A stretch of DNA of 64,000 nucleotides from Neobacillus sp. DY30. Lineage in GTDB: Bacteria > Bacillota > Bacilli > Bacillales > Cytobacillaceae. Within the stretch, counting starts at the first letter, position 1. Every line of letters starts with the position of its first letter. Location of the stretch: contig NZ_CP126093.1 of assembly GCF_030123065.1 (NCBI RefSeq), positions 438,001-502,000 on the forward strand, written 5' to 3'. This document shows, in pieces, positions 1 to 8,293 of the stretch. The notes beneath the pieces were generated by a model. It searched no databases, was not told where the DNA came from, and was given only the letters and a program-made list of their open reading frames with translations. The position numbers and the translations under genes were made by a program.

Positions 1-596
1 AAAAAACAACGATCCTTTGGGGTAATGAAGTGATCTATGACTTAATAGGAGACGTTAAGTTTGCGATATCAGCTCTTTCTTTCTATCAGGTAAATCCTAT
101 TCAAACGAAGGTCCTTTATGATAAGGCACTGGAATATGCAGGGCTAAGTGGGCAAGACTCAGTAATCGATGCATACTGCGGAATCGGAACAATATCACTG
201 TTTTTAGCGCAAAAGGCAAAGAAGGTCTTTGGAGTAGAAGTTGTTCCAGAAGCGATTGAAGATGCGAAACGGAATGCAGAGATCAATGGTATGACAAATG
301 TAGAGTTTGCAGCTGGGGAAGCAGAGGTTGTGATTCCAAAGTGGTATAAAGAGGGGAATTCGGCGGATGTGCTGGTTGTTGACCCTCCGCGTAAGGGCTG
401 TGACGAAACGTTTTTGCAAACAATAATTGAAATGAAACCGAAAAAGGTAGTTTATGTATCCTGTAATCCAGCCACACTTGCGCGTGATTTACGGATTCTT
501 GAAGATGGTGGTTATAAAACGGTCGAAGTTCAGCCTGTTGATATGTTTCCGCAGACGACGCACGTAGAAGTGGTCACTAGTATAGTCCTCCAATAA
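1..596 (+). CDS. rlmD: 23S rRNA (uracil-5-)-methyltransferase, RlmD/RlmCD type, 5' truncated by window edge
   Basis: The reading frame is open from base 3, so the N-terminal part lies outside the window. The visible 198 residues are the SAM-dependent methyltransferase domain of the RumA/TrmA family, which makes 5-methyluridine in 23S rRNA. SAM-binding motif I is seen as [12 protein letters not shown], followed by the acidic motif [12 protein letters not shown], the DPPRKGCD motif, and the catalytic cysteine motif [13 protein letters not shown]; the C-terminal glutamate motif is TTHVEVV. All catalytic elements visible here are intact. A hairpin terminator follows at once. In B. subtilis the single paralogue YefA/RlmCD modifies two positions; whether this gene does the same cannot be told from the fragment. 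Confidence 0.93.
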   Translation, partial: KTTILWGNEVIYDLIGDVKFAISALSFYQVNPIQTKVLYDKALEYAGLSGQDSVIDAYCGIGTISLFLAQKAKKVFGVEVVPEAIEDAKRNAEINGMTNVEFAAGEAEVVIPKWYKEGNSADVLVVDPPRKGCDETFLQTIIEMKPKKVVYVSCNPATLARDLRILEDGGYKTVEVQPVDMFPQTTHVEVVTSIVLQ

Positions 597-599
597 ATA

Positions 600-674
600 A
601 AAAAGTGCCTGTACACCTGGAATTTGTCCATTTTATCGACTAAAACCGGGATGTGACATAGGCACTTATTTTTT
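600..674 (+). terminator. Hairpin terminator after the methyltransferase gene
   Basis: AAGTGCCT near 603 pairs with AGGCACTT near 660, followed by a T-run. The loop is long (about 45 nt). It separates the housekeeping gene from the defence island that starts next. Confidence 0.7.
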
Positions 675-817
675 TGAGTGAAATTTGTCCAACTACAAGT
701 GCATTATAGTTCTATCCTAACGGTTCACTAGACCCACAATAAAGGATTGGTATATCATGGAATTAGCAAAAGGAAATGGTAGGAAATTTTCTCCCAAGTT
801 TTAATGAGGTGATTACT

Positions 818-2224
818 ATAAATTTATTTAACATAATCTCTGAAGATTTTTTCAAACCACTAACTAGTAAATATAAAGCAACTTATATTGATTGTATCCG
901 GCTAATATACAATACATATAAAACTGAATTGTCGTTTGGTGTTGATAAAGAAGTTATACTTACAGAACTAGAAAGTTATTTTGAAAATCAATCAAGTGAG
1001 GATATGATATTTGACGATAACGAAGAGATTGCTAAAGATTCTAGAGCAAAAGCAAATGCAATTTTACGTAGCTTGAAGGAAAGTGGTTGGATTGAGTATG
1101 AGGTTTCCAATGACTATAAGGTAAAGATAAATTTGTTTGATTATGCTGCTACTATGATAGAATCTTTCAACAAGATATTAAAGAATGAAGAAATGGAATA
1201 TCAGAGTCTAGTATCTCAAATACATGCCACCCTTTTGAATAAAGAAGCCTATGTGAAGCCCTATGAATATATTATAAAACGTGTAGTAGAAAATACGGAA
1301 GAATTAATAACAGGTCTAAAGAAACTAAATACCAATATAAAGAAATATATTGATGCTATTACAAATGAAAAGACGGCTGGGGAAATTGTACAGGATTTCT
1401 TTGTATATCATAAAGATATCGGATCTAAAGCCTATCATCGTATTAAAACAAGTGATAATATATCACATTTTAGAACGTCAATAATTGAGAGTCTTTACAA
1501 CATATTGAACGATAGAAATATTTTCGAGCGTGCGGTACTAGGCTATATGGAAATAGAGCAAGTAGAAAAAAAAGCAGATGCAGAAGATTCATTGCGAGAA
1601 AAGATACTAAATGTTATTTCGGCCTTTAGAAATTATGATGATATTATTTCTGAGATAGACAACAAAAACGCTAAATACATAGGAAGTGCTGTGGCAAGAG
1701 CAAAGTTCCTGTTGACTAATACAAATAATGCAGAAGGTAAGATTTCAAAGATACTAGCGTATTTATCTAATGAATTTAATCGTGATGAAAACATAAACCT
1801 ATATGATGAGGTGGATGACACGCTCCTTGAGGTGTTTAATATATTCCCACAAGGATTTATCGATAGTGACTCGCTATATGTAGTTCCTATTTCAAGGAAA
1901 ATGTCTATGCCACAAGAACTTAGCCCTACGCTGGGGATTTCGGAAGATGAGCGAGAACGACGGAAACTTGCTTTACATGAAAAAAATAAGAATAGATTTT
2001 CTAGAATAAATATTAATACATATATTGAAGAATTATTAAAGGATAAACAAGCGGTACTTGCTTCTACGCTTCCTTTAGATACTAAGAGAGATTTAATACG
2101 GATAATTTTTATAAGACTCTATGGAAAAGACAAAAAGTCTATGTATAAAACAACCCAAACTAATGAGGTTATAACTGTTAATGATTTTCGATTCTCAGAT
2201 TTTGTAATTGAGAGGTGTGAATAG
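818..2224 (+). CDS. jetA: Wadjet subunit JetA (MukF/kleisin-like)
   Basis: First gene of a four-gene Wadjet type I anti-plasmid operon. JetA is the kleisin-like subunit that bridges the SMC ATPase heads. The protein is about 468 residues, largely helical, with no catalytic motif, as expected for the family; the identification rests on size, on the start INLFNIISEDFF, which resembles JetA N-termini (MNLF...), and on the gene order. The start is unusual. An excellent Shine-Dalgarno GAGGTG at 806-811 lies 6 nt before an ATA codon at 818, exactly where the family begins. Alternatives are the ATG at 776, with poor SD spacing, or the GTG at 809, which overlaps the SD. jetB follows 5 nt after the stop. 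Confidence 0.9.
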   Translation: MNLFNIISEDFFKPLTSKYKATYIDCIRLIYNTYKTELSFGVDKEVILTELESYFENQSSEDMIFDDNEEIAKDSRAKANAILRSLKESGWIEYEVSNDYKVKINLFDYAATMIESFNKILKNEEMEYQSLVSQIHATLLNKEAYVKPYEYIIKRVVENTEELITGLKKLNTNIKKYIDAITNEKTAGEIVQDFFVYHKDIGSKAYHRIKTSDNISHFRTSIIESLYNILNDRNIFERAVLGYMEIEQVEKKADAEDSLREKILNVISAFRNYDDIISEIDNKNAKYIGSAVARAKFLLTNTNNAEGKISKILAYLSNEFNRDENINLYDEVDDTLLEVFNIFPQGFIDSDSLYVVPISRKMSMPQELSPTLGISEDERERRKLALHEKNKNRFSRININTYIEELLKDKQAVLASTLPLDTKRDLIRIIFIRLYGKDKKSMYKTTQTNEVITVNDFRFSDFVIERCE

Positions 2225-2229
2225 TAAAA

Positions 2230-2853
2230 ATGAAAATATTAAATGAAAGTGTCATACAAAAAGAAAAGTTTAGAACGACTGCTAATAAACTTCTCAATCA
2301 TTGCTTTATCCTTAAGAAAAAAGACGATACACGAAATGATTATATTTTTATTGTCCAGAATAGAGAGCTTTTCATAGAATACTTTGATTTACTAGGTTAC
2401 AAAATTGAAATTAATGAGATGCAAGGGGTTGTGGCCCTAACTAATGTTGCTGGAACTGGGAGGATAAGACTAAGAAAAATTGAAAGTGTTATTTTATTAA
2501 TCCTAAGGCTTTTATACATAGAAAAACGTAAGGAATTAAGTCTAAATGAAGAAGTAGTAGTTTTATCAGATGATATACATGAAAAGTATAATATGCTCAA
2601 AATAGAGGCCAAGTCAAACTTAGATAAAACTATGTTTAAAGATACGATTAGATTGTTTAAAAGATTTAATATCATTTCAAATCTTGATAGTGACATTACG
2701 ATGTCTGATGCAAGAATAAAGATTTATCCGTCTGTATTATTTGCTGTGCCCAATGATAATTTAACTCTTCTTTACGATGCTATAAATGAAAAACTAAATA
2801 AATATATGAATGGAGGTGAGCAGAATGATGATGAAGAAACTATGCAGGATTAG
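2230..2853 (+). CDS. jetB: Wadjet subunit JetB (MukE-like)
   Basis: A 207-residue protein in the position and size range of JetB, the MukE-like winged-helix subunit of the Wadjet condensin. JetB binds the JetA kleisin and helps assemble the SMC motor on DNA. No catalytic residues are expected or seen; the central part (VALTNVAGTGRIRLRKIES) is basic and helical. The ATG has a GAGGTG Shine-Dalgarno about 10 nt upstream, inside the end of jetA. The last 29 bases overlap jetC in another frame, so jetB and jetC are probably translationally coupled. Recognition rests on context more than on a diagnostic motif. Confidence 0.88.
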   Translation: MKILNESVIQKEKFRTTANKLLNHCFILKKKDDTRNDYIFIVQNRELFIEYFDLLGYKIEINEMQGVVALTNVAGTGRIRLRKIESVILLILRLLYIEKRKELSLNEEVVVLSDDIHEKYNMLKIEAKSNLDKTMFKDTIRLFKRFNIISNLDSDITMSDARIKIYPSVLFAVPNDNLTLLYDAINEKLNKYMNGGEQNDDEETMQD

Positions 2854-5800
2854 ATTAATCAATTGGCATTACTTTGTTAATGAAACCATTAGTGTCAATG
2901 GTTCATTTTTAGTCAGTGGTGAAAATACGGCAGGAAAATCAACAATTTTAGATGCAATTCAATTAGTTTTAACTACGAATACTCGTAAGTTTAATACAGC
3001 TGCAAATGAGAAAAGCAGTCGTGATTTAAAGGGCTATGTCCGTTGTAAAACAGGAATTGAAGGTAGTAACTATGTCAGAAGTGGCAGTGTAATTACATAT
3101 GTTGCACTAGAATTCTATGAGGAAAAAACAAGTAAATATTTTACTTTAGGTGTTAAAATAGATTCTCCTGATGAGGAAAGTAAACTTACGACAAAATGGT
3201 TTAGAGAAGAATGTAAGCTTGAGGAATTATCATTCTTGTCTGGAGGAAGACCATCTATAACAGAGGAATTCAGGAGAAATGATAAAAAAATACAGCTTAT
3301 TTCTCAGATATCTGAAGCCAAAGCAAGGTTTGGGCAAAGATTAGGAAATTTAGAGAATAAGTTCTTTGAGATGATACCTAAATCATTAGCATTTAAACCT
3401 ATGGATAATGTTAAAGACTTTATTAATAAATTCATACTCCCAGAAAAAACAATAGAAGTCGAAACTTTGAGAAATAATATAGCCGCATTAAAAGAGCTAG
3501 AAGATTTGATGGATTCAACGAAGGAAAAGATATCAGAGCTCGAGATAATTTTATCAAAAAATGAAGACATTGTTTCAAAAGATCGAGAGATAAAGACCAA
3601 TGAAATTTTAATAAAAAAAGCTGAGATTGAAGCAAAAAAGCTAGAGTGGTCAGAACTGGAAAAAAGAAATCATACCTTAATTCAAAGGCTAAATAATGAA
3701 CGTGAGACAGAAAAGGCTCTAAAAGCAAGTCTTGAAAATGAGCGGGACAGGTTAACTAATTTACAAATAGCGCTTGGACAAAATGAAACAACACAACTTA
3801 TCACAGATACAAAGCATAGAATTCAAATGTTACAGAAAGATAAGGGAAATGAAGTAAAAGCGGTGAATAAGCTTAAAACCATGTTAAGCAAAGTAATTGA
3901 TGCCTTAAGCTTACTAAATAAACATGAAGTTTTTATAATGGCAAAAGAAGAATTATTAAGGTTAGAGTCTGTTGATACAGATACAGAAGCGAAAGCTGAA
4001 ATTATCTATAAACTAAAAAAAGAATTTAAGAAGTTATATGAAGATTATAGTTCTGAAAATTTTAGAATCAAAGAGTTACTTAAAGAATATAAAGCTCAAA
4101 AGCTTAATTTAGAGAAGGAAATAAAGAATCTTAAAAATAAGAAATTGACATACCCGGAAAATACGATAAAACTGAAAACCGCAATTGAAAAGGAATTTAT
4201 TAATCAAGGAATACGTGGTGAAGTAAGGATATTTTCCGACTTACTGGAGATTACAGATAGCAAGTGGCAAAATGCTGTGGAAGGTTACTTAAACAGTCAG
4301 AGGTTTTATATAATTGTTGAACCTCAGCATTATCGAGTTGCTTTAAGGGTTTATAATAAAATAAAAAAAGAAGTTCATACTGTGGGTCTTGTAAACACAG
4401 GAAAACTAGATATTAATGCCGTAGCGGAAAAAGATTCTTTAGCCTATCTTGTAAGAAGTGATAATCGTTATGCAAAAGCATATGTGATTTACTTACTTAA
4501 TCGAGTAACTCGTTGTGATCATATAGAGGACTTGAAAAATAACAAAGTATCAATAACATCCGATTGTATGCTTTATCAAAACTTCGCTGTTCGGAAAATT
4601 GATGAGCGTATTTATCGTACACCATTTATAGGCGCACATGCGTATGAAATTCAGCTTAAAAATAGGGAAACTGAGCTGAAAACTCTTAATGAGGACATAA
4701 AAACAGCAGAAAACAAGGGGATTGTTTTTGAGCAAATAATTGAAAAAGTAAATCAGTGTAAAATGGATGACCTGGAAGAAAATATTGATGCTCCTAGACG
4801 ATTAGAAGAGTATAAAGAGTTGATCTTAAGAGAAGAATTACAGCTGAAAAAAGCAGAAGCGAATCCTAGTTTTATCGAGATACAAATGCAGATTGAAGAA
4901 TGTAGAAAAGCTGTAGAGAAAAAGGATAAAGATCATACTTCATCAATTAAGAGCGTTACCGAAACAGAAAAGACGCTAGATATAAACACAACCAACATAC
5001 AACAAATCAAAAGTTTAATATCAGATCTTGAGAGTAATTTCCAAGTATTGTGTGATGAAGACACTGAAATTACTATACAAGGGATTAATAAGTTTAATGA
5101 GCAAGTAAAAATCAAATCTCCAGCAACTATAGTTCATAATTTCTCACCACTTAAAGTTGGATTGGAAAATAAGAAAGATGAGTTTTGTACCGAGCTGATT
5201 AAGCTCCAAAGCAGCTACTGTAGTAAATATGACTGTGACCTTGGTACAGGGTATGACCAAATCAATGAATATATTCAGGAACATCATAAGTTGGTAGCAT
5301 CAGACATCATTAAATATGAAGAAGATTTAAAAAGAGCTAAGGAAAATTGCGAATTGGAATTCAGAGAATCATTTTTAGCAAGATTGAAAGAAAACATTGA
5401 AAATGCAAAATTAGAATTCAAGTATCTAAATACTTCACTTAAAGACATATACTATGGCGAAGATAGTTATAAGTTTGAAATTACGCATAATAAAAAGAAA
5501 GAAAGTATATATCGAATGATTACTTCGAAGGAAAATAATGAGGGTTATACCTTATGGTCCAATTCCTTTGAAGAGGAATACAAGGAAGAAATGGAAGATT
5601 TGTTTGGTAAATTGACTGCATATGACGATAAGGGAGAAAAAGTACTAGCAGAGTACACTGATTACCGCAGTTATTTAGACTATGATATTGTTGTTGAGAA
5701 AAAAGATGGTACTGTACAGCGTTTTTCTAAAATCTATGGTGAAAAGAGCGGTGGTGAGACCCAAACACCGTATTATGTTGCAATAGCAGCGTCTTTTGTA

Positions 5801-6031
5801 CAGCTTTATAAGCTTGGGGATACAATTAGGATTATTATGTTGGATGAAGCGTTCGACAAAATGGATGATAATCGGATTAGTTCTATGATGGACTTCTTTA
5901 ATAACCAATACTTTCAAATTATATTGGCAACACCACCTGCAAAAATCGAAATAATAGGTGAGAAAGTAGATACTATTTTAATGGCAATGAGAGAAGGAAG
6001 TACATCTATAATTGAGGAGTTTGACCTATGA
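2825..6031 (+). CDS. jetC: Wadjet subunit JetC (MukB-like SMC ATPase)
   Basis: SMC-type motor of Wadjet, which extrudes loops on closed circular plasmid DNA. It is about 1068 residues. Walker A reads GENTAGKST near residues 32-40, a long coiled coil (about 230-480 and 610-900) surrounds a hinge-like segment, the ABC signature SGGE is near 974-978, and Walker B IIMLDEAFD near 1002-1010. The frame is open from 2810, but the start is set at the ATG at 2825. That start has the SD GGAGGTGAG 5-13 nt upstream and gives the family-like N-terminus MMMKKLCRIRLINWHYF. It overlaps jetB by 29 nt and jetD by 4 nt (ATGA), typical of a tightly coupled operon. Confidence 0.95.
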   Translation: MMMKKLCRIRLINWHYFVNETISVNGSFLVSGENTAGKSTILDAIQLVLTTNTRKFNTAANEKSSRDLKGYVRCKTGIEGSNYVRSGSVITYVALEFYEEKTSKYFTLGVKIDSPDEESKLTTKWFREECKLEELSFLSGGRPSITEEFRRNDKKIQLISQISEAKARFGQRLGNLENKFFEMIPKSLAFKPMDNVKDFINKFILPEKTIEVETLRNNIAALKELEDLMDSTKEKISELEIILSKNEDIVSKDREIKTNEILIKKAEIEAKKLEWSELEKRNHTLIQRLNNERETEKALKASLENERDRLTNLQIALGQNETTQLITDTKHRIQMLQKDKGNEVKAVNKLKTMLSKVIDALSLLNKHEVFIMAKEELLRLESVDTDTEAKAEIIYKLKKEFKKLYEDYSSENFRIKELLKEYKAQKLNLEKEIKNLKNKKLTYPENTIKLKTAIEKEFINQGIRGEVRIFSDLLEITDSKWQNAVEGYLNSQRFYIIVEPQHYRVALRVYNKIKKEVHTVGLVNTGKLDINAVAEKDSLAYLVRSDNRYAKAYVIYLLNRVTRCDHIEDLKNNKVSITSDCMLYQNFAVRKIDERIYRTPFIGAHAYEIQLKNRETELKTLNEDIKTAENKGIVFEQIIEKVNQCKMDDLEENIDAPRRLEEYKELILREELQLKKAEANPSFIEIQMQIEECRKAVEKKDKDHTSSIKSVTETEKTLDINTTNIQQIKSLISDLESNFQVLCDEDTEITIQGINKFNEQVKIKSPATIVHNFSPLKVGLENKKDEFCTELIKLQSSYCSKYDCDLGTGYDQINEYIQEHHKLVASDIIKYEEDLKRAKENCELEFRESFLARLKENIENAKLEFKYLNTSLKDIYYGEDSYKFEITHNKKKESIYRMITSKENNEGYTLWSNSFEEEYKEEMEDLFGKLTAYDDKGEKVLAEYTDYRSYLDYDIVVEKKDGTVQRFSKIYGEKSGGETQTPYYVAIAASFVQLYKLGDTIRIIMLDEAFDKMDDNRISSMMDFFNNQYFQIILATPPAKIEIIGEKVDTILMAMREGSTSIIEEFDL

Positions 6032-7200
6032 TTAGCAATTATGAGAAAGAAATTATTAATAGGTTAATAGATAAATATGAGAAAAGTAAAAGTTTTACCG
6101 GGGATAATAAAGTTAATCAAAGATTTACTATAAAAATTCCTTCTCTCTTTCCTAAATATAATGATCACTCGGAATATGAGCTATTTGTGGCCCTTAATGA
6201 TTCCATTGATACTCTTGTTAAAAAATCATATGTTATTGCAAAAGCGAATTCTGCCCATGTATATAGTAATGTTACTTTGAATGTTGATAAACTAGCTGAT
6301 ATATATAAATATGTCGGTAGACAAGAAAAGAAAGATATCTATAACTCAATCCTTGAAATATTGGCAAACTATAAGGAAAGAAATCAGATACTAAATCTAT
6401 ATTGCACATCCCAAAACGAGAGAATTGATTCTAATAAATCCATACAGTTTTTCAATGATGATTTGGTTGAATTAGATAACATCTTATTAGCAGTTGATGA
6501 ATTATTAAAGGTTGACACAGAGACATTTGTAAGAGATTTTTCTGTTAAAGTTTTCAAAGATTCTAAAGTTTTCGAGAGAATAGCAGGCAAGGTGGTAAAT
6601 CTCATATATGAGTACGGGAACTTTCCTGAGAAAGATAAGGTTTTAGGGAATTTAAATATTATTAAAAACCCCACTTATGTTAACTTTAAAGGTCCAGGAA
6701 GTATTTCTATAAAGGAACAGAGGCTTGACTTAACTAATTTTAGGGGAGATCTTGCAGTCTCATCCATCATGCTTTCAGATATCGATAAAATTGATATTAC
6801 AGGTAAAGCTGTCATTACCATTGAAAATCTAACAAGCTTCCACACATTCAGTGATAAAGAAATGTTTGCTATTTACCTCGGGGGATATCACAACTCTGTA
6901 AGACGAGATTTTGTTAAAAAGTTACACCAACAAAATCCACAGAAAGCTTTTTATCATTTTGGTGATATTGATGCTGGTGGATTCAACATATTAGAGCATT
7001 TAAAGCATGATACGGGAATAGGTTTCATACCGTATAAAATGGATATTGAGACTTTAAAAGCATATAGAAATTACACGAAAAAGCTAACAGAAAACGATAA
7101 GAAAAGGCTTCTAATGCTGGTTGATGGCCCATACAGTAATGTTGTTAAATATATGCTTGATAATAATTGTAAGTTAGAACAAGAAGCTATAAATGTATAA
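6028..7200 (+). CDS. jetD: Wadjet subunit JetD (Toprim nuclease)
   Basis: The effector nuclease of Wadjet (DUF3322 plus DUF2220, related to topoisomerase VI/Spo11), which cuts plasmid DNA trapped by the JetABC motor. The protein is 390 residues, the usual family length. Toprim residues are visible in the C-terminal half: the glutamate in ITIENLTSF near residue 264 and the DxD motif in HFGDIDAGGF near 311, so the active site looks intact. The start ATG overlaps the jetC stop (ATGA). With all four subunits intact and in the order A-B-C-D, this is a complete type I Wadjet system. A 10-bp perfect hairpin closes the operon. Confidence 0.94.
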   Translation: MISNYEKEIINRLIDKYEKSKSFTGDNKVNQRFTIKIPSLFPKYNDHSEYELFVALNDSIDTLVKKSYVIAKANSAHVYSNVTLNVDKLADIYKYVGRQEKKDIYNSILEILANYKERNQILNLYCTSQNERIDSNKSIQFFNDDLVELDNILLAVDELLKVDTETFVRDFSVKVFKDSKVFERIAGKVVNLIYEYGNFPEKDKVLGNLNIIKNPTYVNFKGPGSISIKEQRLDLTNFRGDLAVSSIMLSDIDKIDITGKAVITIENLTSFHTFSDKEMFAIYLGGYHNSVRRDFVKKLHQQNPQKAFYHFGDIDAGGFNILEHLKHDTGIGFIPYKMDIETLKAYRNYTKKLTENDKKRLLMLVDGPYSNVVKYMLDNNCKLEQEAINV

Positions 7201-7204
7201 CGTA

Positions 7205-7234
7205 CCTTGATAGAAGATCATTCCTCTATCAAGG
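7205..7234 (+). terminator. Hairpin downstream of the Wadjet operon
   Basis: CCTTGATAGA (7205-7214) and TCTATCAAGG (7225-7234) form a perfect 10-bp stem with a 10-nt loop. No clear T-run follows, so it may be a processing or stability hairpin rather than a full intrinsic terminator. Confidence 0.5.
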
Positions 7235-7940
7235 ATTACAAATAAAAGTGTAAAGGGAGTTAGCAGGTTTAATACCTGTTAAACAAATTCTCACCGGATA
7301 CAAAACAATTACAAGGAGAAAAAATCATCACTAACAGCCTGCACATCATAAATGCAATCGTTTAAATGAACTAGTTACTGATGTCGAGGAAAAAATCCAT
7401 CTTGAGAGGATGCTCAATAAGGTTTGTATGGATATTGGTGGTAAAAAAAGAAAGTAAATGGATGATTGCACTGCTGTGATTAAGGAGAGTGGTCACTTTT
7501 TAAAATGGTGCAAAATAATAAAGTTTTTGTATTGGTTGTTAATAGGTTCTACAAAGAGTGGTTAGTGCACTGCTCTTTTTTTGCGCGCTTGCCAATATAA
7601 ACTTTTGGAAGATAGTGTGGATACTGCAAGTGATTATGAAAATATACTTATGTCTCATGAGCTTGATATAATCCATGTGTCAAAGGGGGAAAATGAAAGA
7701 GTAGGAATATTTTCGCTTAATGAGGCAGGGGATCCTAGAAATGATACAGGGGCTGTTTTGATGTTAAATGCTGCTTATAAAGAATTATAGTAAAGCAAAC
7801 AAAGCAATTAGTGAAGACACAATCAACAAAGCTTTTAGTCGTACAGCTACAACTGTAGATATACAGTTAAGAAAGAAAATCAGTGACTGTCACTTGGCTT
7901 TATTGAAATGTCCAGTTTTTCTTTTATTCATTAAGTAAAC
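7235..7940 (+). pseudogene. Decayed coding remnants between Wadjet and the HEPN gene
   Basis: Two coding-like scraps lie here and neither is a complete gene. Frame 7365-7457 reads NELVTDVEEKIHLERMLNKV and ends GGKKRK. A second frame, open from 7581 to 7790 (about 69 residues, containing HELDIIHVSKGENERVG), continues after a frameshift to about 7937 as KANKAISEDTINKAFSRTA. Starts lack good ribosome sites. I do not recognise the family. The likely reading is an accessory gene eroded by frameshifts. A weak hairpin with a T-run (around 7552-7581) lies between the two scraps. Confidence 0.35.
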
Positions 7941-7992
7941 ATGGGCTATTTAATAATTGCTTTTATGAATCGAATATAAAAAATAATAAAAT

Positions 7993-8057
7993 AAGAGTGC
8001 TAACATCCTTTGGGGGAATCATCGAAATGACCCATTTCAAAAGAGAGAAGCACTCAT
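7993..8057 (+). ncRNA. Structured RNA element, copy 1
   Basis: GAGTGCT (7995-8001) pairs with AGCACTC (8049-8055) to close a compact fold. Inside, CATCCTTTG pairs imperfectly with CAAAAGAG, and a GGG...TCA...TGA...CCC hairpin sits at the top. A second copy at 8171 keeps the same fold and shares the core GGGGGAATCA and AAATGACCCATTTCA. The copies differ mostly in the inner stem, where one T-A pair becomes C-G and one mismatch becomes a pair. This pattern supports a functional RNA. The family is not recognised. Confidence 0.55.
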
Positions 8058-8138
8058 TGTTCTAGGATTAATTTATAAATTTATAATAACATTGCTTAAA
8101 GAATTCGTCAACAAATAGGAAAATAAATTCAATATTGG

Positions 8139-8167
8139 TTAAAGTATTTGTGATTATTAATTATAAT
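8139..8167 (+). promoter_or_regulatory. Promoter for structured RNA copy 2
   Basis: TTAAAG (8139-8144), a 17-nt spacer and a perfect TATAAT (8162-8167) place a start site at about 8173-8175, exactly at the 5' end of the second RNA fold. This suggests the element is made as its own transcript, or begins the mRNA leader of the HEPN gene. Confidence 0.55.
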
Positions 8168-8170
8168 AAG

Positions 8171-8235
8171 AAGAGTGCTAACATCATCTGGGGGAATCAC
8201 CAAAATGACCCATTTCAGATGAGAGAAGCACTCTT
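8171..8235 (+). ncRNA. Structured RNA element, copy 2
   Basis: AAGAGTGCT (8171-8179) pairs perfectly with AGCACTCTT (8227-8235), followed by TTTTCTC. The inner stem TCATCTG/CAGATGA is a perfect 7 bp. The conserved top hairpin is the same as in copy 1, 178 bp upstream. It sits about 50 nt before the ribosome binding site of the HEPN gene. It could be a short RNA ending at the U-rich tail, or an attenuator of the downstream gene. Confidence 0.6.
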
Positions 8236-8293
8236 TTCTCTGTTTATATAATATGTGTATACATTCAGTTTTATTTATCTTTTTAGAGGAAGA

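Noticed and set aside
7205-7234. Attachment site at the end of the Wadjet operon
   Set aside because: Only a simple hairpin is seen; no direct repeat of it was found at the other end of the island.
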